Positions 42,581 through 53,535 of a DNA stretch of 64,000 nt are shown piece after piece. Positions within the stretch are counted from its first letter, which is position 1, and every line of letters starts with the position of its first letter. The DNA is taken from NCBI RefSeq assembly GCF_963855985.1, contig NC_087111.1:377001-441000 (forward strand), in the 5' to 3' direction. Below the pieces are notes generated by a model. It searched no databases and was not told the origin of the DNA. It saw nothing but the letters and a program-made list of their open reading frames with translations. Made by a program: the position numbers and the translations under genes. The DNA comes from Ostrinia nubilalis (taxonomy: Eukaryota; Arthropoda; Insecta; Lepidoptera; Crambidae).

Positions 42581-43021
42581 CAGACGACATTCACGCCAGA
42601 CTACATAATATGTTATTGCAATATCGCACCTATTACAATTACTTGAGAGGTTACAGTGTTTAGCTTGTTCCGGCGACTTTTGGGTCCTATGTCTAGCAGT
42701 TGCAGTGGCTGACGGAGACTTGATTTAGTTAGAAAATATACAACTTATAAAATCTGATATAAGTACGCAATTTTTTTTTATGTTTATAAGAATAAAAAGC
42801 AACTAGGGAGCCCTAGAACTTTTAGCCATTTTCAGCGTAATGAATGTCTCAAGATAATTGCTACCAATAATAATAATTGTTATTATGTTATTAGTTTAGT
42901 TGGGTCCCGACTCAATCGAGAACTCAACCCAAACTAAAATTAACACCTCACATTAATGCTTTAACTTTGGTCGGGTTTATCCGCGATATGAACCCTGATT
43001 GGGTTGTTATTGGAAATGACA

Positions 43022-43156
43022 TCTACACTAATATTATAAGGATTTTGTATTGAATAGGCTCTGAAACTACGGGATATAGAAAAATTCTTCACCATTAGAA
43101 TCCTACGTTATTTCTGATGAACACCGAACTGGTACGAAGTTCACCAAGTCAGCTAG
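43022..43156 (+). mobile_element. Short Helitron-like element, complete ends
   Basis: TCTACACTAATATTATAAGG at the start, preceded by A, and AAGTCAGCTAG at the end, followed by T. A 135-bp non-autonomous copy. Confidence 0.75.
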
Positions 43157-43422
43157 TTAATTAATAAATTACCTTTTGTATGAAACTTCTCCTACTTTAA
43201 TTATGTAGGGGAAGCCCGGGCAAGAAGCATAATGTGGGTAAGAAGAATAATCGATTTTACTAAAAACCTACAACACATGGCGCTACTGGACGTTTGCGGG
43301 TCTGTAAAACAGCAACACAGCCACGCCATGATAGTTCCACCAAAACAACACGTGCGTGAACTTTTTGTCAATTCGAAATAAAAAGTTTTTGGCTGTTTTC
43401 TTACGATTTTTGGCAAGGTATG

Positions 43423-43664
43423 TGTTAAAAACGATCGAGTGGACTGTATTATAGAGAGGCTAGGCCTGCCGGTGGTGATTGTGGTATGCCACTAGAATCA
43501 AGGAAACTCCAAAAAAGGGCCAAAATAGTAGGTATATTGCAGCTCAAAACATTAACACGAGAGTGTACCAAAAGCAACTTCAAAAATCCAAAAAACAATA
43601 TTAAAAAAAGTAAAAAACCATAAACAATTATCAAAAAGGATTGCTGGCCAAACTGCCAGCAACA
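43423..43664 (-). repeat. 3' LTR of the BEL/Pao element
   Basis: 242 bp, identical to 49839-50080 except for one base (t/a in CACGAGAG[T/A]GTACC). Terminal TGTT/AACA inverted repeats. Confidence 0.95.
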
Positions 43665-43678
43665 TCCTCCACCCCCCT
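43665..43678 (-). other. Polypurine tract of the BEL/Pao element
   Basis: The minus strand reads AGGGGGGTGGAGGA immediately before the 3' LTR, the plus-strand priming site of LTR elements. Confidence 0.8.
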
Positions 43679-43690
43679 GGCAGAGCCGAT

Positions 43691-44635
43691 TTAGTCAGGA
43701 GGGGGACTTGATAGTAGTTTGACCAGCTTGATGACTGGTCCCCGCAGAATTCCGCCGGGAGTGGTGACCTCTGTGACGCGGATTATTTCGTCCTTGCCGG
43801 GGTGGACCGCAGATATTCTGCCTCGAGGCCATGTTCCCCGCGGGAGATTACCGTCCGCGATAAGGACGAGGTCACCAACTCGGAAATTCTGCGACGAAGA
43901 AACTTTGGGCGACCTTCTAGGAGCGATTAGAGGAAGGTACTTTTTGACCCAACGCTGCCAAATTAGTTCAGCAAGGCGTTGAGACTTCCTCCAATCACTC
44001 CTACTGAACAGGTCCCCGGCATCAGTCTTGATGGGATGGTATGGTGACGATGAACCGATGAGAAAATGAAACGGCGTTAATAATTCGGGAGCGTGAGGTT
44101 CGCTGGATGCGTGGGTAAGCGGTCTGCTGTTCACCAGTGCTTCTGCTTCATGAAGAGCAGTGCATAGAAGCTCGTCTTTGGGCACTTGCTCTGCCAGCAT
44201 GGCTTTCAGCGCCGTCTTCACTGTTCGAACCATCCGTTCCCACGCTCCCCCCATATTAGGAGCTGAAAGGGGTATGAACTGCCAGGAAATATGCTGGATA
44301 GCACATTCGTCCCCGAAACACTGCTGGTAGCTTGCGAGAAGTAGGTTATTAGCCCCAACGAAGGCAGTCCCGTTATCTGACAATATCTCGCACGGGGTGC
44401 CTCTTCGAGCGACAAATCGTCGCAGGCACATGACTGCAGCGTCCGCTGAGAGGCTGTGTACAATCTCCAGGTGAATGATTCGGATAGTAAGACACGTGAA
44501 GAGAGCAACGTATCTTTTTTCTCGTCGTCTTCCCACTCCGACTAGCATCAACGGTGGTGGGACCAGATTCGCACGTCGAATTGTGCAGGTAGTACAACGC
44601 AGAGTTATGGAGCGGATTGTGTTTCGCAGTCGCAA
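43691..44635 (-). pseudogene. BEL/Pao integrase core and C-terminal domain
   Basis: About 314 residues in the same frame as the RNase H piece. It contains the second catalytic aspartate in ILSDNGTAFVGANN and the glutamate in SAPNMGGAWERMVRTVK, then the BEL-type C-terminal domain ending FRVGDLVLIADGNLPRGTWP and GRISAVHPG. The N-terminal zinc-binding C-x2-C (CTTC) is present, but the ~25-30 residues between it and RREKRYVALF that normally carry the first catalytic aspartate are missing. Together with stops at 44699 and 44641 this makes a non-functional integrase. Confidence 0.85.
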
Positions 44636-44698
44636 AATCTAGTAACGTTGGCGTATCTCGTTCACCACAAGTTCATTCAGTTTGTGAGCCTTTTTATG

Positions 44699-45868
44699 TT
44701 AGTGTGTCTCAAGGAGGCGAGCGCTGTGGTGACAACCATCCAATATTATCGGTCTCTTAGTGAACGAGGGCATATCAGGCGTGGCAGAGACTCTTCCGTT
44801 CATTCGGAGTAGGCCTTCAGAATCGAGCGTGGGAGTCGAACGAAAGAGACGGCTGCTTCTGTTGACGGCTTGACGTCGGCGATTCGACCTCAATTCTTCT
44901 GAGAAGGACTCTTCTTGACATTGACGAATGATGTGAACCTCTGCCGTGTATAAATCCTCGTCGCTGAGCAATGGTAACGATGATAATGAATGCGCTGGAT
45001 GACTATTATGAGCGCGTGAGGATGAAGAGAAACGTGTAGCCAAATTATGTGACCCCAATTTTGAATTTATGCGATTGCGGAGGATTTTGATATACTGATG
45101 CGCACGGGCGGTGGCACGCACCATCCGCAACCAACTGCTAAATCGCGAAGGGTCCGCCGCCAATGTAAACGAAATAGGCGTTGGCGTGTGAGAATTTTGA
45201 TCGTCTAAGGCATGAATGTGTATGTACTCTGCCTTAAACTCCCGTCCGAAATCATTCTGACTTAAACTAAGGGGTGGCAATGTCTCCGAGGGCCAAGTTT
45301 CATGACTCTTAAGGAGGAAACTAGGACCGTTAACCCATCGAGAGGAGACTGCAGAACTAATTCGAGTAGCTTCGTCCGCGACGTTTAAACTAGTCTGAAC
45401 CCACCGCCATTCACAGACCTCAGTGATTTCGGATATTTCTCCTACACGGTTGGCAACAAAGGGTTTTAATGAGCGGGCAGCTCTTAGCCAACCAAGAACG
45501 TTCATTGAATCTATCCAAAATACACGCCTACATGGAGTTAAATTGTGCTCCGCCAGTATAGTGGCCGCGAGGCGTGCGGCCAGCAGAGCACCCTGCAGCT
45601 CCAGACGCGGCATCGAAACTGGTCTGAGTGGAGTGACCCGTGCCTTCGCTGCAATGAAGGATAATTTGACTTTACCGTTTGAATCCAAAATACGCCAGTA
45701 CGCGACACTCGCGTAAGCTAAGTCGCTGGCGTCAGCAAAGACGTGTAGCTCCAGCTCAGATCGGTCTAAGTCCGCGTTGCAATGAGACGCATAGCAACGT
45801 GGAATGTTCATATTTTCCAATAACGCGATATTGTCTAACCATGAACCCCATTCTTTTTGTTGGTCCAT
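44699..45868 (-). pseudogene. BEL/Pao RNase H and integrase N-terminal region
   Basis: A 389-residue frame (first ATG at 45868; the frame extends to about 45917). RNase H signatures: HVFADASDLAYASVAYWR, then MPRLELQGALLAARLA, WIDSMNVLGWL and LNVADEATR, the A17/BEL-type order. The end holds the H-H part of the integrase zinc domain (GCHHSARLLETH) and closes at TAA. The reverse transcriptase that should precede it is absent. Confidence 0.9.
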
Positions 45869-45953
45869 TGGTAAGGGTTCATCCCAAGATACTCCTGTTC
45901 GCCAACATTTTGAAGGAGTATCCTGCTATGAACTGTCAGTGGCGAAAGAATTC

Positions 45954-47741
45954 CTAATTGTCTTTAGCCATTTTACGCTCTAGACCTAGAGTATTGAAAC
46001 GAGAACGAGCGAGAGCATAACTATCAGGGACATGCGGGTTATCCTCGCGCCAGCGCAAACCGACCTTAAACCTACCGCTTAGTAACCTTTCAGCAGTCTT
46101 GTCGAGAGTTTGTAATGCACGCTCGTGTAAAGGTCCGCAGGATGTGGAACATTTAGTTATTCCTAAAGCTTCTAATTTAAATTGTTCCTTGACCAAATTA
46201 TCTAGTTCCGATAAATCGATATTTTCCACATTGGTTTTATTTATAAAATCAAATCCTTTAAAATTCCTACTATTGTTAGAAAGACCATGAAGTACCCAGC
46301 CTAGACTAGTACGAGTGGCTATTGGTTGTGAACGCGAGCCTGACCTTAACTCTTGTGGTACTGTCAAAAACCAATCCGAGGCGCCAATAAGAACTGTAGG
46401 CTTGGCATCTTCATATGTGAGCTCAGAAACAATGTCACTCAGGTGTGAGTATTGAATGTCTTGAACCGAAACCGTTTGCCTAGACAGATCAATATTAGAA
46501 ATAGTTCGAGCATTATTTATTGTATAAAATTCATTACTGTATTTTCCTCTTATTTTAAATGAAACGTACTGTGCATCTTGCTCACAAACCATACCTCCTA
46601 CGCCTTGTATACGTATGCGTCCATCTCTGCCCTGGGTACCTATTTGACGCGCGATGGTGGAATCTATTAAGCTCGCTGTAGATCCATCGTCCAGCAACGC
46701 GAAGGTTTCAATATCACCTTGGGGTCCCCTTACTACAACAGGAATCACCTTTAGTAAAACTTTCTGTGAGGGATGTGAAGGGGCTAATGAACACGAAAGG
46801 GCAGTATCATTAGACAACGGATGCTCAACAGGACTAGATGGTTGAACTATCGGTTGGATATTGCTGTCATTAGTCTCCTGTTCGACGGAAACGCAGGTGG
46901 ACATGTTGGGCACGGACGGTTGACAAAAGGTAGGTGCAGCAGAATTTTTAGAAAAACTGGTTGACGTACGATGTAACAGTTGATGATGATTGAGTCTACA
47001 TTGATTTATGCCACACATTTTTCCTTTGGAACATGAACGCCATTGATGTTTCTTTTGAGATAAGCATTTATAACAAATTTTATTATCACGAAGAAATTGT
47101 ACTCTTTGGTCAACATCGATAGACTTAAAACCTCCACAGTCTATGATACTATGAGATTTATGACAAAAAAGACAAGTGTCAGTTACGTCTGTCACATGGA
47201 CGTGACACTTCCTGTCATGTGTATTGTTTTCAAAATTCATTTTATTTACAGGATAATTTTGTTGAGAAATTAAACCAAAACGTGTGTGAATCCTGGATTC
47301 GAAACGAAGAAAATCAGATAATAATTCCAATTTGGATTTCTCACCTGTGTGTTCAGCGGCATAGCGTGTCCACAGCATACGCATCAACGGTGTTAACTTT
47401 ATTAAAATTGTGTTGTAAAGTTCCGGTGAATGCAAATATTCCAACTGATCTAAATGTTTCAAAACTGAAATTAAATTATGTACACGACATGAGATGGTGT
47501 TTAAATCTTTGAGATCTGTTTGTAGTCTAGGTAATGAGCTCAGAATACAGAACAAACCAGAAGGAGTGTTCGATAACATTTCTACGCGGCAACTTGTGTC
47601 CAAAATACTTCCCCTCCCGCGCCCCTCTACCCCCTTTAGTGTTACTAGCGCCGTGTGACACCCCCATTTTTGGGGTAAAATTATGTAATTTTTTAAAGAG
47701 ATGTTAAACAAGTAAAAAATAAGTAAGTGAAATAAGTACAC
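45954..47741 (-). pseudogene. BEL/Pao gag C-terminus, zinc knuckles and protease
   Basis: The BEL-like part begins near 47600 (LPRLQTDLKDLNTISCRVHN); the first ~45 residues of the open frame derive from the foreign insert. Zinc-knuckle cysteines follow (CLFCHKSHSIIDC, CYKCLSQKKH, CGINQC). The aspartic protease has the ALLDDGSTASLID motif (catalytic D in DDG). The frame ends at 45954 just inside the reverse transcriptase start (ARSRFNTLGLERKMA), where the core domain is lost. Confidence 0.88.
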
Positions 47742-48095
47742 ACGGCCAGTGTTAACTATCCATTTCCGTTTTTGCTCTCGCTCTTATCAAATGGTGATTC
47801 TTTGCGATAGAACGAGACGACATGACTGGCCATAGGCATAGATAGTACCTACCTACCTATGAATTTAATTTTTACTCCGAAGTAACTAAGTGTAAGATGA
47901 TTATTTATTTCTATTAAATAGTGTAATATATGTACTATATTTTATGTAGGTATAATATGTTATTTAAAAGTCAATTACAAAAGTCGAATATAAATTTTAG
48001 AATGCCAAGTAAAACAAAAAAGAAACTTAAGGTTCTTTATTATGTAAACATATCGACAACAAAACATTTGTTTACGGCGCAGTAGTGCTTTTAGT

Positions 48096-48779
48096 TTAAC
48101 TTTTCTTGGAGTCAAAAACAGAATCCAAATCAAAAACATCACCAATACTTAAATTTGATTGCGAGGCAACTCTGGCTGTGTATCCTGAAAAAAAATCAGA
48201 GTAAGTATGTAAGCAATAATTAATTACTTAAAATTATTATTAAATATACAAATATTGCTGCTGCTGATCTGTTGATACCAATGCCTTACTTTTGAATAAA
48301 TGGGAAAGTATGAAAATCACGATAGTAATTTATTATCTCCTCATTATTAGGGAGTAATATTATAAATTAATTCAATATATTGAAATCAAATCAAAATCAA
48401 AAATATTTATTCAGTTTAGACCACAAGTGGCACTTATAATTTAATTAATCAGGTTGTCATGTCATGGATGAAATTACACTAAAAACTAATTAAAACAAAA
48501 AGGATGGGGAAAATATTCCATTATTCTGTGGTAACGCTAACAAAATTAACGCGTGAATTTTTTATAAGTAGACAAATGTAATTCAATATAAAAAAGTAGG
48601 GTAAAATATTCCGTTGACCTGTGGCAACACTTACAAAATACAACCGTGATTTTTTTTGAAAATTATTATTTAATTAAAATGAATTGGAAATGTGCTACTT
48701 ACGGATAAAACATGATCCCATGCACTTTCTTCGTAATTCCAGTAGCATTCTTACATGTTGGAACGGCACAAGACGGCAT
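48096..48779 (-). pseudogene. THAP-domain gene fragment (two exons, middle missing)
   Basis: Exon at 48779-48703: ATG and MPSCAVPTCKNATGITKKVH-GIMFYP, the first third of a THAP zinc-binding domain (C-x4-C, then the FYP position of the usual FP motif), with a consensus donor CC|GTAAGTAG. A later exon at 48184-48096 has an acceptor TTTTTTTTCAG and encodes YTARVASQSNLSIGDVFDLD-SVFDSKKS plus stop, with AATAAA 55 bp on. The donor leaves two codon bases but the acceptor frame needs one, so these exons cannot join directly; central exons are missing. P-element-type transposases and many host regulators start with THAP. Confidence 0.6.
48375..48440 (-). mobile_element. LINE 3'-tail fragment (family C) inside the foreign segment
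   Basis: CAAAAATATTTATTCAGTTT and AGACCACAAGTGGCACTTAT match 14008-14127 and the reverse of 62540-62600. Confidence 0.7.
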
Positions 48780-48895
48780 AATTTAATTATAAAGTGTCAA
48801 TCTGACGGATATGTAAACAATGCGCGCGCCGGCCATTGACTGATTGCTCTAAAGTCAAAGTAGTGCGATTTGGAGTACTTTATATGAATACACAT

Positions 48896-49807
48896 TTACG
48901 CCCGTTGACGGTTTCTGGTTTGTTCCGTATTCTGAGGTAATGAGCGAATTTGTGCAAGCTCTTCTAAAACTATGAGTTCTGGCCGTCCAAAATTATCTTC
49001 TAGAGCTTGTATGACCTCTTCAGGGTCTCTAGAAGTCAGTAAGAGGGCGGACACAGATAGAGCTGCGTCTCCGCGCAAGGAAGATCGAATCCGTGCTAAA
49101 TTTTCGGTGAGAGAACATGACTGACTGGTTTGATAGTATGACTGTTTGAAAGCTATCCAGTCAGCTGGTTTTCCACTAAAAATAGGTAGTTGAGATGGTC
49201 TAGGTTTGTTGGTTAAGGAAGTGATGGCACGAGCTAGCTCTCTAATGTCATTAGATTGATGATGACGAGAAGGAGAAACTAGATGTGGTTCTACATGTTT
49301 TGACGTCAACTGACTATGATTAGGTAGTAAGCCTTCTGAACCTTTGGGTACCGTGTTGACAGCATCAAAAGGACCTGGTCTGTCCTCTGCACTTGAAGCG
49401 GCGGGATTCTGCGGCTGTGCAGCGGCTGATACGATATCCGAGAAATGGTCAGGCAAACTGTGAACCCAAGAGTTGACGGAATTATTGCGTGTACTTGACT
49501 CGATGGCAGCGAGTTGAGCTGCCAGAAGTTTGTCTTGAGCTACCCTCTTTGCCTTAGCTAACTGCTCCTCAATTTCAAGCATAGCCTTAGCGTGAAGAGC
49601 TTCGGCCTGTAAGCGAGCCTTAACAGTGCTGGATGTAGATTTAGACCTATTAGAGTGAGTACCTCCAGCATTTGAGGTGGAGCTATCGACGCTTGGAGCG
49701 ACTCCACCTGCTTGAGGCACCGTGACACTAGGATCTACACATACCTGTGAGGCTTGGGGCTCTGTAGGGTTACCTGATTGGTTCTTTACCTTGCTTCTAG
49801 TGAGCAT
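48896..49807 (-). pseudogene. BEL/Pao gag N-terminal part, truncated
   Basis: A 303-residue frame starting 32 bp inside the 5' LTR. The N-terminal half is Ser/Gln/Pro-rich with a helical stretch (AEALHAKAMLEIEEQLAKAK). Residues ~200-295 are the conserved BEL gag region (LPIFSGKPADWIAFKQSYYQ, LRGDAALSVSALLL, LEDNFGRPELIVLEELAQIR). It stops a few codons later at the junction with the foreign segment. A homologous stretch of the same gag region reappears on the far side (near 47600), so part of gag is represented twice in divergent form. Confidence 0.88.
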
Positions 49808-49819
49808 GGTACCTTCACC

Positions 49820-49838
49820 TCTCCTATCGGAGGACCAA
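49820..49838 (-). other. Primer-binding-site region of the BEL/Pao element
   Basis: Directly after the 5' LTR the minus strand reads T-TGGTCCTCCGATAGGAGA; TGG is the start expected for pairing with a tRNA 3' CCA. Which tRNA is not determined. Confidence 0.55.
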
Positions 49839-50080
49839 TGTTAAAAACGATCGAGTGGACTGTATTATAGAGAGGCTAGGCCTGCCGGTGGTGATTGTGG
49901 TATGCCACTAGAATCAAGGAAACTCCAAAAAAGGGCCAAAATAGTAGGTATATTGCAGCTCAAAACATTAACACGAGAGAGTACCAAAAGCAACTTCAAA
50001 AATCCAAAAAACAATATTAAAAAAAGTAAAAAACCATAAACAATTATCAAAAAGGATTGCTGGCCAAACTGCCAGCAACA
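49839..50080 (-). repeat. 5' LTR of the BEL/Pao element
   Basis: 242 bp, near identical to 43423-43664. GTATG follows at 50081-50085. Confidence 0.95.
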
Positions 50081-50722
50081 GTATGTGTGTTGATTTCTTG
50101 TATTACGTATTAAATGTTGACTTATAGACTCTGATTAGTTGATTGCATGTTAAATTAAGTTTAATTTGTGTGTGTTATACAACTTTTAAATATTGGTGCT
50201 TTGGGCAAGACGGATATGGTCAGAACGGATAGGTAAAGACAGCCATATCTGAATAGCAGGCCCTAACAAAACCACACATCTGAAAACAAGAACTTCCAAA
50301 CAAGAGGAATAATGACCAAAAACAAAAATCAGATGGAGAAAATAAAATATGTATGTTGTGTGCTAAGAAAAATACACTGAACCACCTACCGAAGATTGGA
50401 TTGAGTGCAATCAATGCAACGATTGTACCTTATATTCAGTCATAGAGGCAGTTATTATTGTGATGATTGCAATGATTAAAGCAGTTATTACTGTACATAT
50501 CCGCCTTGCCCAGGGGGGCCGGGCATAATGGATAATTGGAACTTCTTTTTTAATGACATTTTTATTGCAAAATTTGTTTAAGTTTCTAAGTTTATTCTTT
50601 ACAATTCCAAAGATGATTACCAAAGATACAAATTATTAATTAATATACTGTTGTTGATTACATATTTATGTGGTTTTTTTGCCACTTTTCTTAAGGTATC
50701 CGTGCTGCCCGGGCTTCCCCTA

Positions 50723-51398
50723 AGTATAAATGTTTATTTATAATGTAGAGTTTGGACTCCATCAATCTTACAAAACCCTTCATAATTTAATGTCCTCTTC
50801 CAATGTCTGAAAGAGGTCATATCCCAACAATAAAAGTGCCTAAAATGTGCAGTTTCAATTTAGTATATCTTGGTAAGTATATTGTCAGACGTAGTTTGTA
50901 AAAAGTCATTCGATATCATGCGTCGCGGGGTATTAACCCTACTGATTTGCGTATTTAATAATTATTAATCAAATATGATTAGAAATTACACAACAAAAAC
51001 TATTTCTAGCTCATGCAGTCCTAATTGCCAATCAGCTCGACAATGTAATTAAAGTAATTAGTACGCAAATCACAAGTTTGACACCGACGAGTCATGAACT
51101 GCTATGAACTTGTCTGGGTGACGTATCGTATAATTAAAATAATGCACTGATTGCCTTAATTAAGTTACTTTGGGAGAATGGCGAAAGTTATTAGAGATCC
51201 AATACATAACCTGCTTATTATTGGGGAGGGTCTGAAAGGTCTAGAAGGTGTCTTAAACTAAGAGGTATTTATTAAATTACTTTAATAAATTACGATAATT
51301 TAAAAGCAGGCTTTGGGATATTCAGACACTCCTCCATGGCTATGAACTCGAATGTAGTGTAGGAAATTCAATATTCATTTTATCATCATAGGTTTCTA
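50723..51398. other. Intergenic sequence without recognised features
   Basis: AT-rich with no gene or repeat that I recognise. Confidence 0.45.
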
Positions 51399-51513
51399 AT
51401 GCCTGTTTTCACCATCATTCCCTAATTTTTAAGTGACCCCTATGTAAACAAAATTCATGTTGTGCTACCATAGGGGTCACTTAAAAATTAGGGATTGATG
51501 GTGAAAACGGGCT
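51399..51513. mobile_element. MITE family ATGCCCGTTTTCACC (copy 4, loop inverted)
   Basis: The arms are like the other copies, but the loop reads GTAAACAAAATTCATGTTGT, the reverse complement of the loop in copies 1, 2, 3 and 5. Either the element inserted in the other orientation or the loop flipped. Confidence 0.85.
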
Positions 51514-51862
51514 TAAGAAATCTAAAGTAGTTTAAAATCATTTTTTGAGGCCAATAAGTATTTTGGAGCGTAGCGAAGTAATCACAATCTCGAGTCAAAA
51601 TCAAATCTTATATTGTCTAAAGTCACGGTTTCCAATCTTATTTAACGTCTCCAATAATTGCCTAGTGCATATTACTGAGCAAATTATTGAAACCGCCAAC
51701 AGATTTGGTTTGGGCAATTCTGACCGCCCAACTTTCGGGTTAACGCGTGAACGCCGCCCCTATAATATCGTTAAGTTAATATTAGCTAGGCGGCCGTGCC
51801 GATAGTTTGATCGCTAATCAAACCACGAGTATACGTTACGACTAATATGCATACACGTTTTA

Positions 51863-52077
51863 TCTACACTAATATTATAAAGAGGAAAACTTTGTTTGTT
51901 TGGTTGTAATGAACAGGCTCAAAAACTACTGGACCGTTTTTAAAAATTCTTTCACCATTCGAAAGCTACATTATCCACGACTAACATAGGCTAAATTTTA
52001 TTTTGGAAAAAAATAGGGTTCCGTAAATTATGTAGATAATGTAGTCCACGCGCGTGAAGCTGCGGGCGGAAAGCTAG
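51863..52077 (+). mobile_element. Helitron-like element, complete ends
   Basis: It starts TCTACACTAATATTATAAAG after an A and ends GCTGCGGGCGGAAAGCTAG before a T. 215 bp, non-coding. Confidence 0.85.
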
Positions 52078-52145
52078 TGACTTATAAATACGAGTATGTA
52101 TTAAATACGACATTCTCTCTGTTCGTTACATACGTTTTCACACTT

Positions 52146-52271
52146 AGGCTGAGTTGCACCACCTAACTTTGACTGTAACTATAACGATAACCGGTGTGTT
52201 TTGTGTGGAGTTTGCTGCTTGGAGACTTTTGACGTTTGTTAAAGTCAAAGTAAGGTGGTGCAACCCAGCCT
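52146..52271. mobile_element. MITE family AGGCTGAGTTGCACC (copy 3)
   Basis: The termini AGGCTGAGTTGCACCACC and GGTGGTGCAACCCAGCCT are inverted, with TTTTGACGTTTGTTAAAG inside. Confidence 0.85.
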
Positions 52272-53398
52272 TCATTAAACCACTGAACTAATTTTATAAT
52301 GATGAAAATATGTCATCATCGTACCTAGATAAAAATAAAAATGACACCCATAGAATAAGTGACTCTATCTAATATCCTATTATAAGCTATATAGAGAATA
52401 AATATAACAGTATAACAGGTCAAATAAACAATGATGCAATAAAATTCATTTGTTACGTAGTGTTTCCAAATAATTCTAAGATAAGCTGCAGAAGAACCAA
52501 AGTGTTTTGGGACGCCTTAAAATGTGGTTACATTACCCTAGGTTACATTTTCTATAATGCGTAGAGTCATCCTTTTGTCAGATCATAAAATGTGTACCAG
52601 TAAATTGGTAGTATCAACATGCATATCTATAGATATGAACAAACGTATGGTTGCCTTAGGTGTATGCAATATATTACTTAGTTAATGCAGCTCCACATCA
52701 GTCAATTAGCGACTGGTCACGAAGCATGGTGACATCAGTGGGTCTCTTATTCATACAACGACACGTTATAATCGCTCCATTGTTCTCTTTCACTTACAAG
52801 TCGAGAGACAGAGATGTATAGAAGGGAATTTAACAAAATATTTTTCGGAGTAGGGTCCCATACGTGCCCAGACGACGTAGTTTGAAATAAGTCAGTGACT
52901 GTGCTCACATTGAGCGGTAAGAAACTTTTGAATCGAGTCATTCTTTGTTTTGGACAGTTTGGCGCGGTTTGAAAAACGTCAGTGTTAAAAATAGTGCTAT
53001 AGCAAGATAGTGTTGGATTCAGTTTTAAAGAAGTTATGCTCGTTTTCTGTTACTTTAATTAAGTTTAGAAATATCGTAACAAGTGGAAAAAAAATAGTAA
53101 AGTAAATCCAGACATTATAACGGAACCACTCAATTCATGTGTCTTTGGATAGAATCACTGGTACTGTTTTTCTAGAAAATATTAATATAATACTACAGCT
53201 ATTTTATATTAAGGTTTTTTCCAACAACTATACCGGGTCTACTGGGAATACTCGTATCTATATGGAGATATTAGATAACGAGCGGCAAATCCTATTTTTT
53301 CTATGTATAATTTCTCGTATCAATTTTCTTAACAATGTATAGCAGACACTGAATTTTAAAGAAACTAGTTTGAGGTTCAAATTAAAACTAAAAACTAT
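52272..53398. other. Non-coding DNA upstream of the adaptor gene
   Basis: No recognisable gene. Short open frames at 52747-52941 and 53139-53342 have no support. Confidence 0.45.
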
Positions 53399-53535
53399 TG
53401 CATCTGTGAAATTCTTCTAAGCACCAGCCCATATGTTATCCCAAAGTGGTGGTAGGGCAAGCTACCCGTATATTTGGGAGGTGTTTAAGCACCCTAGAAA
53501 GGGTCTAAGAACTCAATAAATGATTTGATTAATTT
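53399..53535 (+). mobile_element. LINE 3'-tail fragment
   Basis: TTCTAAGCACCAGCCCATAT, GGTGGTAGGGCAAGCTACCC and an AATAAATGATTTGATT end match the reverse of 10384-10525. Confidence 0.7.

Larger units (their letters stand above)
47642..48895 (-). other. Foreign ~1.25-kb segment inside BEL gag
   Basis: This DNA has no BEL similarity. It contains a THAP-type first exon (48703-48779), a possible last exon (48096-48184), a poly(A) signal on the minus strand (48036-48041) and a LINE tail (48375-48440). The exact edges are uncertain because no target duplication or inverted ends were found. It could be a captured host gene fragment or an internally deleted P-type (THAP) transposon. Confidence 0.65.
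43423..50080 (-). mobile_element. BEL/Pao LTR retrotransposon, defective, with foreign insert
   Basis: A 6,658-bp element on the minus strand. The 242-bp LTRs start TG and end CA. The target duplication GTATG is exact (43418-43422 and 50081-50085). The order gag, zinc knuckles, DDG protease, RNase H, integrase is the BEL/Pao order. Defects seen: gag is split by about 1.2 kb of unrelated DNA, the reverse-transcriptase core is missing between 45954 and 45918, integrase has two in-frame stops near 44699 and 44641, and the segment that should carry the first catalytic aspartate is absent. The LTRs differ at one base by eye, so the copy inserted recently despite these defects, implying help in trans from an intact relative. 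Confidence 0.92.
43206..50722. mobile_element. TIR DNA transposon (~0.85 kb) split by the BEL/Pao insertion
   Basis: The inverted ends TAGGGGAAGCCCGGGCA (43206) and TGCCCGGGCTTCCCCTA (ending 50722) bracket the BEL element exactly once. Without the insertion and one copy of GTATG the element is about 850 bp and non-coding. GGGCAAGA-type motifs are repeated inside both halves. The TA at the ends hints at a Tc1/mariner-type target, but the superfamily is uncertain. Confidence 0.7.

Noticed and set aside
43449..43634. 61-residue hydrophobic frame, repeated at 49865-50050
   Set aside because: It lies inside the LTRs of the BEL element and is identical in both because the LTRs are identical.
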